Below, piece by piece: positions 18,628-29,729 of a stretch of DNA of 64,000 bases. The stretch comes from an uncultured Prevotellaceae bacterium (GTDB lineage: Bacteria > Bacteroidota > Bacteroidia > Bacteroidales > Bacteroidaceae): positions 186,001 through 250,000 of the forward strand of contig CADCHG010000001.1 of the NCBI GenBank assembly GCA_902801155.1, given 5' to 3'. Position numbers and translations under genes: made by a program. Below the pieces are notes generated by a model. It was not told the DNA's origin, did not search any database, and saw nothing but the letters and a program-made list of their open reading frames with translations. Positions within the stretch are counted from its first letter, which is position 1, and every line of letters starts with the position of its first letter.

Positions 18628-19170
18628 ATGACGATTGACAACCAACTGACAGAACGACTGTTGAAAAACGACCGTAAGGCTATGCAAGAACTGTATGGTC
18701 TTACGGTTCGCTATCTCTTTGCCGTCTGTCAGAGATACGTTGTCAACGAAGAAGATGTTCGCGACATCCTTCAGGAAACCTACATAAAAACCTACAAAAA
18801 CATAGGTAATTTCAAACAACGAGATGGAAATTCGCTCGTTTCTTGGATGACAAGGATAGCCATAAACGAATCGCTTATGCTTTTGCGAAGGAAGCACAAG
18901 GATGCCTTTATTGAAACATCAAAGGAGCTGCCTGACCGTGAGGAGGATCTGGAGGTTTCAAGGTTCTCCGCAGAGCAGCTACACAACGCCATACAGCAAT
19001 TACCCACAGGCTATCGCGTGGTTCTCAACCTCTATGCCTTTGAGGACAAATCGCACAAGGAAATAGCCCAGATGCTTGGCATTAAGGAAGCATCATCAGC
19101 ATCTCAGTTACACAGAGCGAAGAACATGCTTCGCAAAATTCTATTAAAGCAGGAAGGAGGCAGACAATGA
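18628..19170 (+). CDS. ECF-family RNA polymerase sigma factor
   Basis: 180 residues containing sigma region 2 (NEEDVRDILQETYIKTYKNI, then a W-MTRIAINE segment) and region 4 (QLPTGYRVVLNLYAFEDKSH, then KEIAQMLGI and a helix-turn-helix ending in LHRAKNMLRK). There is no region 3, as expected for group IV sigma factors. The ATG at 18628 is preferred over a far-upstream in-frame start because it follows the serpin stop by 2 bp and begins at the usual domain edge. Its stop overlaps the anti-sigma start in ATGA. It probably activates envelope-response genes, plausibly including this operon. Confidence 0.93.
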   Translation: MTIDNQLTERLLKNDRKAMQELYGLTVRYLFAVCQRYVVNEEDVRDILQETYIKTYKNIGNFKQRDGNSLVSWMTRIAINESLMLLRRKHKDAFIETSKELPDREEDLEVSRFSAEQLHNAIQQLPTGYRVVLNLYAFEDKSHKEIAQMLGIKEASSASQLHRAKNMLRKILLKQEGGRQ

Positions 19171-20351
19171 AAGAGAAATGGACTAAAGATCTTCAGAAGA
19201 AGATGAGCAACTACGAGGTTCCTACGATTCCCGAAGGATTGTGGGAAGATATTGATGCTGCCATTGGAGAAATGCCTTCAAAAACAACAAAGAAAGCCAC
19301 CCTTTTCCCTAATTGGAAGAAGGCTTGTGCTGCTATCCTTCTTTTGCTTCTAATTCCGACAACTCTCCTTTTCATTAATAACAACAAGGAGAACGAGGCG
19401 CTTGTAGAGGATGGCTCTGTCGGCTATATTCCACAGCCAACAGCACCTATCAGCCCTATTACCCCAACTTCCTTCCCTATCGCGCAAGTTAATCATATCG
19501 CCACCCCACTTGCCCAGAAAGCTCCTAACACGCCAAAAACGTCCTTGGTTTTGGCACAAAGCCCTGCCCCCCAAGAGGAAGAAGTTCCAACCAACTCTCC
19601 CGAAGAAAAGCAAGCGGAAAAAGAACAAACGACATCTACCTCAGCTCCACAAAGCGATGAAAGAGCCACAACTCCAAAAGTTCTTCAAAGCGAGGATGCC
19701 CCTATCTTCAAGCAAGAGAAACAAGATGGTATTTATCTCGCCATGAATGCTTCCGGGGTTAATCTCTCATCAGGAGACTGGGCATCATCTGTAGAAAATA
19801 ATATTCCAAACGACAAGGTCACCTACAACGATTCAGGATCTGGACTCTCTAACTCCTTCCCACCCGCCACATATCACGAGGAAGAGCATGATCGTCCTAT
19901 AACTATCGGCTTACAGGTCGGCATTCCTGTTGCTGACAGATGGTCGGTTGCCACAGGTCTTGCCTATACATATCTCCATAGCGAGATTGAAGATGGTACG
20001 GCTTTATCCAGCATTCATACCGACCAGAAGCTGCATTTCATAGGTGTGCCCGTTCAATTGAACTACCAGCTCTACAACAACCGCTATTGCGACATATATA
20101 TCGGAACTGGCGGACGCATAGACTTTGGTGTAAGCGGAAAGACGAATCACGACAGCCACCTCTCGCATCTGCCTGTCAATTTCTCGCTTAAGGTCTCAAC
20201 TGGCGTTCAAGTCAAGCTCTTCAAGAGCCTCAACATCTATGCAGAGCCATCCATTCAGTATAATATCCCCGGCTCTACAAGATACAAGACATACTTCACC
20301 GAGCACAAAACCATGTTCGACCTACAGTTAGGCGTTAGGTTCACACCGTAG
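19167..20351 (+). CDS. Anti-sigma factor with inner-membrane helix and outer-membrane barrel (dual membrane-spanning type)
   Basis: 394 residues in three parts. Residues 1-45 are a cytosolic segment (MKEKWTKDLQKKMSNYEVP) like Bacteroidales anti-sigma N-termini. Residues about 51-68 (KACAAILLLLLIPTTLLFI) are a transmembrane helix. A Pro/Ser/Glu-rich periplasmic linker of about 165 residues follows. The last 155 residues show alternating amphipathic strands (ITIGLQVGIPV, WSVATGLAYTYLHSEI, YCDIYIGTGGRIDFGV, MFDLQLGVRFTP) typical of an 8-strand outer-membrane barrel. This architecture matches the dual membrane-spanning anti-sigma (Dma) proteins described in Bacteroides. It overlaps the sigma gene by 4 bp. 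It probably holds the sigma factor until a surface or envelope signal releases it. Confidence 0.85.
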   Translation: MKEKWTKDLQKKMSNYEVPTIPEGLWEDIDAAIGEMPSKTTKKATLFPNWKKACAAILLLLLIPTTLLFINNNKENEALVEDGSVGYIPQPTAPISPITPTSFPIAQVNHIATPLAQKAPNTPKTSLVLAQSPAPQEEEVPTNSPEEKQAEKEQTTSTSAPQSDERATTPKVLQSEDAPIFKQEKQDGIYLAMNASGVNLSSGDWASSVENNIPNDKVTYNDSGSGLSNSFPPATYHEEEHDRPITIGLQVGIPVADRWSVATGLAYTYLHSEIEDGTALSSIHTDQKLHFIGVPVQLNYQLYNNRYCDIYIGTGGRIDFGVSGKTNHDSHLSHLPVNFSLKVSTGVQVKLFKSLNIYAEPSIQYNIPGSTRYKTYFTEHKTMFDLQLGVRFTP

Positions 20352-20492
20352 GACTTGCATGGACCTATGCCTTCCACAGACGGCATTCTTGGCGGTAGGC
20401 ATCAGTCAGCTCGTATAGAGAACGACCATCGGGGACTTTACGATGACAGAACATTGAATTTGAAAGTTGGAAATTAAGTTATTTCCCTCACC

Positions 20493-21830
20493 CTATTCCC
20501 AATAAAGAATTTCGCGGTTGATGTCCCATTTGTGATCCTTTGGGAAATCATCGCCTTCCCATGCCTTCTTTGATGTCCATTTCTCGTATGGGGCGGTCCA
20601 GAAGGAATCGGTTGGTGGAAGACCGAGAGCCATGAAGGCGAGAGAGGTCATGTAGAGAGAGCCATTGTTGGTGTACCAGTCGGCTACGTTTGGATGTGAG
20701 CCTACGAAACCGATGGTGAGGAATCCACCTGCGTTATAGTTGCGAGAGAGAGGAGAGGCATCCTTGGCGGGGTTCTCAAGCTGTCCGTAGAACATACGGT
20801 TGGCAACGGCTGTGAGGGCTGAGCGCACCTGGCCTTCGGAGAGTTCCTTTGGAAGACATTTCTGCCATGCAAGCATAGCCAAAGGCTGGAGAGTAGCCAT
20901 ACGGTAAGGGATGCTACGACCTACGACTGGGAAGGTGCCCTCTGGAGAGATGAAACGCTCAAGGATGACACTCCACTTCTGCATACGCTTACGAACCTCG
21001 TTGAGGCGGTTCTTTGATCCACGACGCTTGCCGTTCTTGTCGAAGACGAGATAGCCGCCGCTTCCCCCACTCTTCTCTATCATCTCAAGACACTCGCAAT
21101 ACATTGGCTGGATGACGTATGAGTTGTAGTAATCGAAGGCGAAGGAAGGACCATCGCTATAGAGACCATCACCGATATACCATTCCTCTACCTTTGAGAG
21201 TGATAGCTTGACGCGATATGGGTCGTAGTCGGCTCCTACGAGCTTGAGGAAACACTCTTCCATGCCCACGAAGAGCAGCCAGTTGGTGTAAGGAGGGTCA
21301 TAGCGACGGAGACCTTTTATCTCCTTTATGTAAAGGTCCTTTGTAGCCTTTGGCAGAGGCACCCAGAGGGAGTCGTAGCCACGGAAAAGGCCTTCCACAA
21401 CGTAAGCACCATCTACAAGAGTCTGACCACCATTCTCCCATCCGAGACGGTCGGGGGAGTTAGGATCAACGGCATTGATGATTGCCTTGCGTGTCCACTC
21501 ACGGAGCTGCTTACGCTTGACAGACTCAGGGGTGTCATCATCAGGGAGATTGAGCCAAGGGGCGAGACCGGCAAGGAGGCGTCCGAAAGCCTCCATATAG
21601 GCAACCTTCTTGTCGCGGTTGTCCCATGTAGGCGAGAGTTCGAGGTTCTTATTGCCGTTGGCGGTATCCATAACCTGCTGAAGCTTACCTTCAGCCATGT
21701 TCTTCATAACGGGTTCAGCCATCTGATACATGATATCCACCCATACCTCGCGGTCAGTCTTATGAGGCTGTGGTTTCTTTGCTACAGAGAGCATTGGCAC
21801 AAGTGCCAGAAATAATAGAAGTCTTTTCAT
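20493..21830 (-). CDS. DUF2264 family protein (probable exported glycan-processing enzyme)
   Basis: 445 residues with a cleavable signal peptide (MKRLLLFLALVPMLSVAKK). The body matches DUF2264: NRDKKVAYMEAFGRLLAGLAPWL, then NWLLFVGMEECFL and YSDGPSFAFDYYNSYVI, all consistent with an alpha/alpha barrel with Trp- and Asp-rich loops. DUF2264 proteins are found in polysaccharide utilization loci next to pectin-active enzymes. Here the gene is last in an operon with GH105 and GH2 enzymes, so a role in degrading rhamnogalacturonan or a similar glycan is likely. Catalysis in this family is not well established. The gene is 28 bp downstream of the C10 peptidase gene. Confidence 0.8.
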   Translation of the reverse strand: MKRLLLFLALVPMLSVAKKPQPHKTDREVWVDIMYQMAEPVMKNMAEGKLQQVMDTANGNKNLELSPTWDNRDKKVAYMEAFGRLLAGLAPWLNLPDDDTPESVKRKQLREWTRKAIINAVDPNSPDRLGWENGGQTLVDGAYVVEGLFRGYDSLWVPLPKATKDLYIKEIKGLRRYDPPYTNWLLFVGMEECFLKLVGADYDPYRVKLSLSKVEEWYIGDGLYSDGPSFAFDYYNSYVIQPMYCECLEMIEKSGGSGGYLVFDKNGKRRGSKNRLNEVRKRMQKWSVILERFISPEGTFPVVGRSIPYRMATLQPLAMLAWQKCLPKELSEGQVRSALTAVANRMFYGQLENPAKDASPLSRNYNAGGFLTIGFVGSHPNVADWYTNNGSLYMTSLAFMALGLPPTDSFWTAPYEKWTSKKAWEGDDFPKDHKWDINREILYWE

Positions 21831-21858
21831 AATTTATGGTTAAGTTATTCGTTTATAA

Positions 21859-23883
21859 TCATATTTTAACTGTTTTCTTTCGTACGAGCACACGCTTGCC
21901 ATTCACCATCTTATATGTAGAAATGACCTTAGTACCCATAGGTGCACGTATGGTGTCTTTTTTCTTGTTTGTATATGTAAGAACTTTTTTATCAGCCTCT
22001 GCTCTTGCACGAACATATTCCTGTTCTCTCTTGGCATTACGAAGTTCCTCCTGTTGGCTTGTGTAGTCGGCATAGGTCTGTATGGAGGTATCGACAACCA
22101 TCCGTATTTTAGGGTTACAACCATAGAAGATTGTATTATTGGCATTGCCGACAGACTGCTGCATATAGAGCATTGGCGAGTCGTTACAGACCGTAACCTT
22201 CTCCAGACTCATGCAATGCTCGAATGCTTTTGCATCTATGTTTCTGATACCAGGAGGCAGAGTTATCTCCTCCAAAGCATAACAACCAGAAAATGCACGT
22301 GGACTGATACGGTAGGTATTCTTTGGAAGGATGATTTGCCTGAGATTCTCGCAAGCCTCGAACATATACATACCTATCTGTCCGCTTATGGTCTTGGGAC
22401 GGAGATGGTAGATAGAGTCGTCTCTGGTGATTCTGTATTCTCTGTCATTATTGGCCTTGGTTGCACAGAAGGCTTCCCAGTCGCTGTCCGTCATATTGGC
22501 AAACTCATAGAATTTTCCCTTCACATTCATCTTGAAGTTGATGGAACCGGCATCTATGTTGATATATGGAATGGAATCAGTAACAATGGTAGCCTCGGAG
22601 AGATCAAGCGAAGAGAGTATGCCCTTCCATGAGAAATAGTCGCAAGACTCATAGCCGCCAGCCATTCGTCGAATGAGACGGATATCAGCACCATTGATTT
22701 TTCCGATGATCTTCAGGGATGAGATATTTGGATAATCCTTCTCACTGAGAAGGGAGGAGAGGGTGCCTGGAGTCTCTATGGTAACTGTACGGTTGATGTG
22801 TGTTGCAGCATCATCGGGGAAGATATTCAGCAGGGCGGAATTGATGAATGAGTATTCGTTAATATCCTTTCTTACAATAGGGAAGCGATACCAGCCGTCG
22901 TAGGAACCACCCCACCCCATATTGAGGTGGAGGAAATCGGCATACATTCCGTCGCAGACAAACACATGATGACCTCCCGTGAGGATGCACGGACAGCCTT
23001 GATTAAGGTCGTTGCGTATGAGATTAACCATTGTATATTCATTTACACGAAGGCTGTTAACAAGGAACATGGCTGGCGAATAGCCGAAATTCCTGACCAT
23101 GGCACGCTTGAAATCGCGGGAGTTGGAAGAGGTTCCCTCATAACCATATTCGGAACAGATGGCATGACCTACACGCTTCATCAGAGTGTCGAGCGCAGTA
23201 TCATGGGGATAAAAGAAGTTATAGACATTGTTTAACTTGCCCCATGGGATGGTAGCCCCTTCGAGATTGATACTGCGAAGCTTCTTTGCATCATCCATGT
23301 AACAGAACTCACCTTTAGCCTTATCCGGCCATTTGTGGTACTTCATAAGCTGTCCTACGGCTACAGCACCGCATCCGTAGAGACACGGACGATTATGGTC
23401 ATCGTAAATTTTACCGATTCTCGCCTGATACCAACGTATGGAACTAAGCATAGGCCTGATGAATATGTTTGGGCGCTCAGAAGGTTGCTCCTTCGGAATC
23501 CTGCCTTCGTGCATATCCTTAATCAGATTGTCGTAATATGCAAACATGTGCATAAACGTCATGTTCTCGCGTGCCTTTGAATGCCATACTCCTATTGAGA
23601 AGGCAAGTACCTGATCGTTGAGCAACGATGCATAGTCATCGCGAGCCATCAACAGGAATACCTCTGCATCTATATCATTGAAGAAGAACAGGTGCTCGGT
23701 ATATTCCTCCAGTTGTAGGCTCATATTCACGGTAGCGCCCTTATCGTAGAGGAATTCCTCCGCAAAATGGCGTGCAAAGCTCACCTCACTTCTTGATGGC
23801 TTCTCAATAGCAAGACTGAGGGTGCTTAGCAGGAGTAATACGAGGGTCGGAACAAATCGTTTTATATAGTTTGTAATCGACAT
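21859..23883 (-). CDS. C10 (streptopain-like) cysteine peptidase with BspA-type leucine-rich repeats
   Basis: 674 residues: a signal peptide (VPTLVLLLLSTLSLA), a pro-domain to about residue 140, then the papain-like C10 domain. The catalytic Cys171 lies in LYGCGAVAVGQLMKYHKWP and His306 in GGHHVFVCDGMY, followed by LHLNMGWGGSYDGWYRF, as in SpeB and interpain. Residues about 360-640 carry an NGADIRLIRRMAG segment and LRR_5 units (FEACENLRQIILP, FSGCYALEEITLPPG, FEHCMSLEKVTV). The start at 23881-23883 removes 31 codons that lie over the upstream gene's end and lack signal-peptide character. It is exported or surface-bound and probably degrades host or dietary protein. Its place inside a glycan operon is unusual. 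Confidence 0.85.
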   Translation of the reverse strand: MSITNYIKRFVPTLVLLLLSTLSLAIEKPSRSEVSFARHFAEEFLYDKGATVNMSLQLEEYTEHLFFFNDIDAEVFLLMARDDYASLLNDQVLAFSIGVWHSKARENMTFMHMFAYYDNLIKDMHEGRIPKEQPSERPNIFIRPMLSSIRWYQARIGKIYDDHNRPCLYGCGAVAVGQLMKYHKWPDKAKGEFCYMDDAKKLRSINLEGATIPWGKLNNVYNFFYPHDTALDTLMKRVGHAICSEYGYEGTSSNSRDFKRAMVRNFGYSPAMFLVNSLRVNEYTMVNLIRNDLNQGCPCILTGGHHVFVCDGMYADFLHLNMGWGGSYDGWYRFPIVRKDINEYSFINSALLNIFPDDAATHINRTVTIETPGTLSSLLSEKDYPNISSLKIIGKINGADIRLIRRMAGGYESCDYFSWKGILSSLDLSEATIVTDSIPYINIDAGSINFKMNVKGKFYEFANMTDSDWEAFCATKANNDREYRITRDDSIYHLRPKTISGQIGMYMFEACENLRQIILPKNTYRISPRAFSGCYALEEITLPPGIRNIDAKAFEHCMSLEKVTVCNDSPMLYMQQSVGNANNTIFYGCNPKIRMVVDTSIQTYADYTSQQEELRNAKREQEYVRARAEADKKVLTYTNKKKDTIRAPMGTKVISTYKMVNGKRVLVRKKTVKI

Positions 23884-23905
23884 TTGGATTATATGGCCGT
23901 TATTA

Positions 23906-25000
23906 CTATTTTGCTTTGAGGGTGATAAGAGTGATTTCCGGGGTAGCACCGATACGCATTGGCATGGTGCCGCCAAGACCGATGCTCACGTATAGGTTAT
24001 GGTCGCCGTCGGTGTAGAGGCCGTCGTATTCATCATAGATGAAACGGGCAACAGACCAGCCGAGTACACGGAACTGTCCGGCATGGGTATGACCGGAAAG
24101 CGTGAGGGAAGGACGCCCTTTAACGATTTCTCCACGCCAATGGGTTGGATCGTGGGTAAGGATGATAGGATAATGGCCTTCCGTGCCCTCTGAGGCTTTT
24201 TTCAGGTCACCACGGGTGATGATGTGATGAATGCCCATGGACTGATTCTCGCAGCCGATGAAGGAGACAAATGAGGTTTCTCCCCCCACCCTCCCGAGGA
24301 AGGGAGCCGATTCAGGAACGAGAAGGTCACTATGCGGATTGGAGTTGATAGTTCCGAAAGCAGGATTAGGTTTATTGTAGCCCCTTGGGAAGACTGGGCA
24401 GTTGTCGTTGAGGAGAAGTTTCCAACCGAGTTCTTCTCTCTGCATACGCTGGAGGTCGGAAATCTTATAGGCGCGATCCTTGTCGGAAAGGGAGCGGTTG
24501 TAAGGCAGATAGTCATGGTTGCCCATGATGCTCACCACACCATTAGGGGATTTTAGCTGACTGAGGATAGGGATGAAAGGCTTGAGTTCGCTTTCATCGA
24601 GAGATACGAGGTCACCCGTGAAGACGATAGCATCGGGCTTGAGGGCATTTATCTCATTGACGATACCGAGAAGCTCGTCCTCATGGCCTTTCCATCCGTC
24701 AAGGTGGAGATCAGATATCTGAACGATACGGAAGCCGTCATAGGCCTTCGGAAGCCCCTTACAGGCGATTGTGACAGACTTGACTTCATGGAAATATCTG
24801 CCAAAGAAATAGCCCCATACGAAGAGAATCAGCCATACGCCTATCATGCCGAGAGCGGTATAGCCGAACGGCTTATAGGCTATGGGATGATGAGTAATAA
24901 GGGATATTGCCTTTGCTATAAGATAAACCAAGTGTGGGAGTAGCGCTACCCCCACACTGATTAAAAGGAATGATATTATAACCATATAGATTTTTCTCAC
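23906..25000 (-). CDS. Membrane-anchored metallophosphoesterase
   Basis: 364 residues with two N-terminal hydrophobic segments (about 5-30 and 49-70) followed by a calcineurin-like phosphoesterase domain. Metal-binding motifs are visible: VQISDLHLDGW (D-x-H), IVFTGDLVSLDE (GD), SIMGNHDYL (GNH), LTHDPTHW and LSGHTHAGQF (GHTH). It resembles YaeI/YkuE-type enzymes, which hydrolyse phosphodiesters in lipids or nucleotides. The loop SAPFLGRVGGETSF is encoded by a GC-rich intergenic-type repeat (24280-24307) and is probably an insertion. It is 2 bp downstream of the GH2 gene and 22 bp upstream of the C10 peptidase gene. Confidence 0.85.
   Translation of the reverse strand: MRKIYMVIISFLLISVGVALLPHLVYLIAKAISLITHHPIAYKPFGYTALGMIGVWLILFVWGYFFGRYFHEVKSVTIACKGLPKAYDGFRIVQISDLHLDGWKGHEDELLGIVNEINALKPDAIVFTGDLVSLDESELKPFIPILSQLKSPNGVVSIMGNHDYLPYNRSLSDKDRAYKISDLQRMQREELGWKLLLNDNCPVFPRGYNKPNPAFGTINSNPHSDLLVPESAPFLGRVGGETSFVSFIGCENQSMGIHHIITRGDLKKASEGTEGHYPIILTHDPTHWRGEIVKGRPSLTLSGHTHAGQFRVLGWSVARFIYDEYDGLYTDGDHNLYVSIGLGGTMPMRIGATPEITLITLKAK
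24280..24307. repeat. GC-rich repeat fragment inside the metallophosphoesterase gene
   Basis: TCCCCCCACCCTCCCGAGG followed by AAGGGAGCC resembles the GC-rich hairpin at 54798-54853, but here it is translated in frame. Confidence 0.55.
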
Positions 25001-25002
25001 AG

Positions 25003-28236
<3,234 letters not shown>

Positions 28237-28270
28237 TTATGGTGTTTTTTATTTATTCAGGAAAGAGATA

Positions 28271-29437
28271 TTACTTCGATAAAAAACGATAGTATTCACA
28301 TGCGGCAAGAAGGAAAGCGCCTGTACCGAAGTTGGTGACAGACTCCTGATCGACCACCTGTCCGGGAATTGCCTTTTCACCGATAGGCTGAACATAGCCA
28401 ATGGTATTGTTAGGCTGAAGGGCTATGGTTGCAAGATATTTCCATGCCTTCTCTGCTGCAGAGATATATGTTTTTGGAAGAATACCGTTATTGATACCCC
28501 AGAGAAGACCATAACAGTTGAGGGCTGTTCCTGAGGTCTCACGTCCAGGTGCCTGTTCCGGATCAAGGAGAGAGCGTGTCCAATAACCTTCCTTCTGCTG
28601 GCAGGAAACAAGGACCGCAGCGAGTTTCCGATAATAATCTATTATCTCCTGACGATGTCTGTAATTCTTTGGGAGATCCTTGAGAACCTTGGCAAAAGCA
28701 GCTATTACCCATCCGTCGCCACGAGCCCAGAAGTCCTTTTTCCCGCTTTGAGTCTTATGTTTAGGATATACATATTTTCCATCACGGAAATAGAGGCCTG
28801 TCCCCTTGTCGTACATGATAGAATTGCAGTATTTCCAGTTCTCATACATCTTATCGAGATAGCCTTCGTCGCCAGTAAGGAGATACATCTTCGTCATGAC
28901 GGGCATCACCATATAGAGAGCATCAGCCCACCACCAATAGTCGTTTGCCTTACTACGCTTCTCATAACTCATAACTTCCTTAGGACGATGGATATACCTT
29001 GGATTGAAACTCTTCTTTGTGAGGGCATCGTTATAGAGATCGATATATGTCTGGAAGCATATCTGCCAATCGCCAAAGAGCACATACTGAGGCCCCTCGC
29101 CATAGTTCTTGTATCTCCATTTAGCAGGGTCAATCTCCGAAGCCCCCTGGAAGAAGTTTCGTTCACCCCATTGTTTGGAGTATTTACGCCATCTGTCGGC
29201 TGTCTCGCGTTCCTTTTCGTCAGAACTCTCATTGAAGAGAAAATATGCCTCCATATTGCCCGTATGATAGACAGCAGGATCCCAGAAAGCACGGTCACGA
29301 TTTGCAGGATGATGTTTCTGCCAGCTATTATTGACATTTGCAATGATAGCCTTCACCTCTTCCGGTTTCCAGTTCTTGGCAGACACACTACCCCAAGCCA
29401 GAAGCATTACGGCAATCATCAATATGGTCTTTCTCAT
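28271..29437 (-). CDS. GH105 unsaturated rhamnogalacturonyl hydrolase
   Basis: 388 residues with a signal peptide (MRKTILMIAVMLLAWGSVSA). The alpha/alpha barrel motifs are KANDYWWWADALYMVMPV, KDFWARGDGWVIAAFAK (catalytic Asp region), GRETSGTALNCYGLLWG and DQESVTNFGTGAFLLAACEYY, as in YteR/YesR enzymes. It removes the unsaturated uronic acid left by rhamnogalacturonan lyases or similar enzymes. It is the first gene of the five-gene operon, with a good promoter just upstream, so pectin rhamnogalacturonan is the likely target. Confidence 0.9.
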   Translation of the reverse strand: MRKTILMIAVMLLAWGSVSAKNWKPEEVKAIIANVNNSWQKHHPANRDRAFWDPAVYHTGNMEAYFLFNESSDEKERETADRWRKYSKQWGERNFFQGASEIDPAKWRYKNYGEGPQYVLFGDWQICFQTYIDLYNDALTKKSFNPRYIHRPKEVMSYEKRSKANDYWWWADALYMVMPVMTKMYLLTGDEGYLDKMYENWKYCNSIMYDKGTGLYFRDGKYVYPKHKTQSGKKDFWARGDGWVIAAFAKVLKDLPKNYRHRQEIIDYYRKLAAVLVSCQQKEGYWTRSLLDPEQAPGRETSGTALNCYGLLWGINNGILPKTYISAAEKAWKYLATIALQPNNTIGYVQPIGEKAIPGQVVDQESVTNFGTGAFLLAACEYYRFLSK

Positions 29438-29497
29438 AACTTTTATAGGTCAGTTTCTGAATGGTTTCAATTTGGCTAAATCCAAAAATAATCTTTG

Positions 29498-29529
29498 CAA
29501 AGATAATAAAATCCCATGATTTAGCCAAA
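29498..29529 (-). promoter_or_regulatory. Promoter of the GH105-GH2 operon
   Basis: On the minus strand TATCTTTG (29498-29505) is preceded by TTTG (29526-29529) with a 20-bp spacer. The leader is about 55 nt. Confidence 0.75.
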
Positions 29530-29596
29530 ATTTATAACTATTGTTTCCTTTTTTTATGCTAAAAAAAACGAAAACATCGGAAAAATACATTACCAT

Positions 29597-29628
29597 GTTG
29601 GATAATTCAAAAAAAAAATGTAATTTTG
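29597..29628 (+). promoter_or_regulatory. Promoter of glyS
   Basis: TTG (29598-29600), a 20-bp spacer and TAATTTTG (29621-29628). The leader of about 95 nt carries a hairpin at 29650-29680 (arms AAAGGTCCAAG and CTTGGACTTT, one bulge). Confidence 0.7.
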
Positions 29629-29729
29629 CACTCTAAAAAATACGGAAGCAAAGGTCCAAGAGACAATAACCTTGGACTTTAGCCCTTAGTCAAAAAAATA
29701 TAAACGACAAAATATAATCAAACAAAAAA

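Noticed and set aside
29629..29729. T-box riboswitch in the glyS leader
   Set aside because: The leader is about 95 nt, lacks the T-box sequence and specifier loop, and T-boxes are not expected in this phylum.
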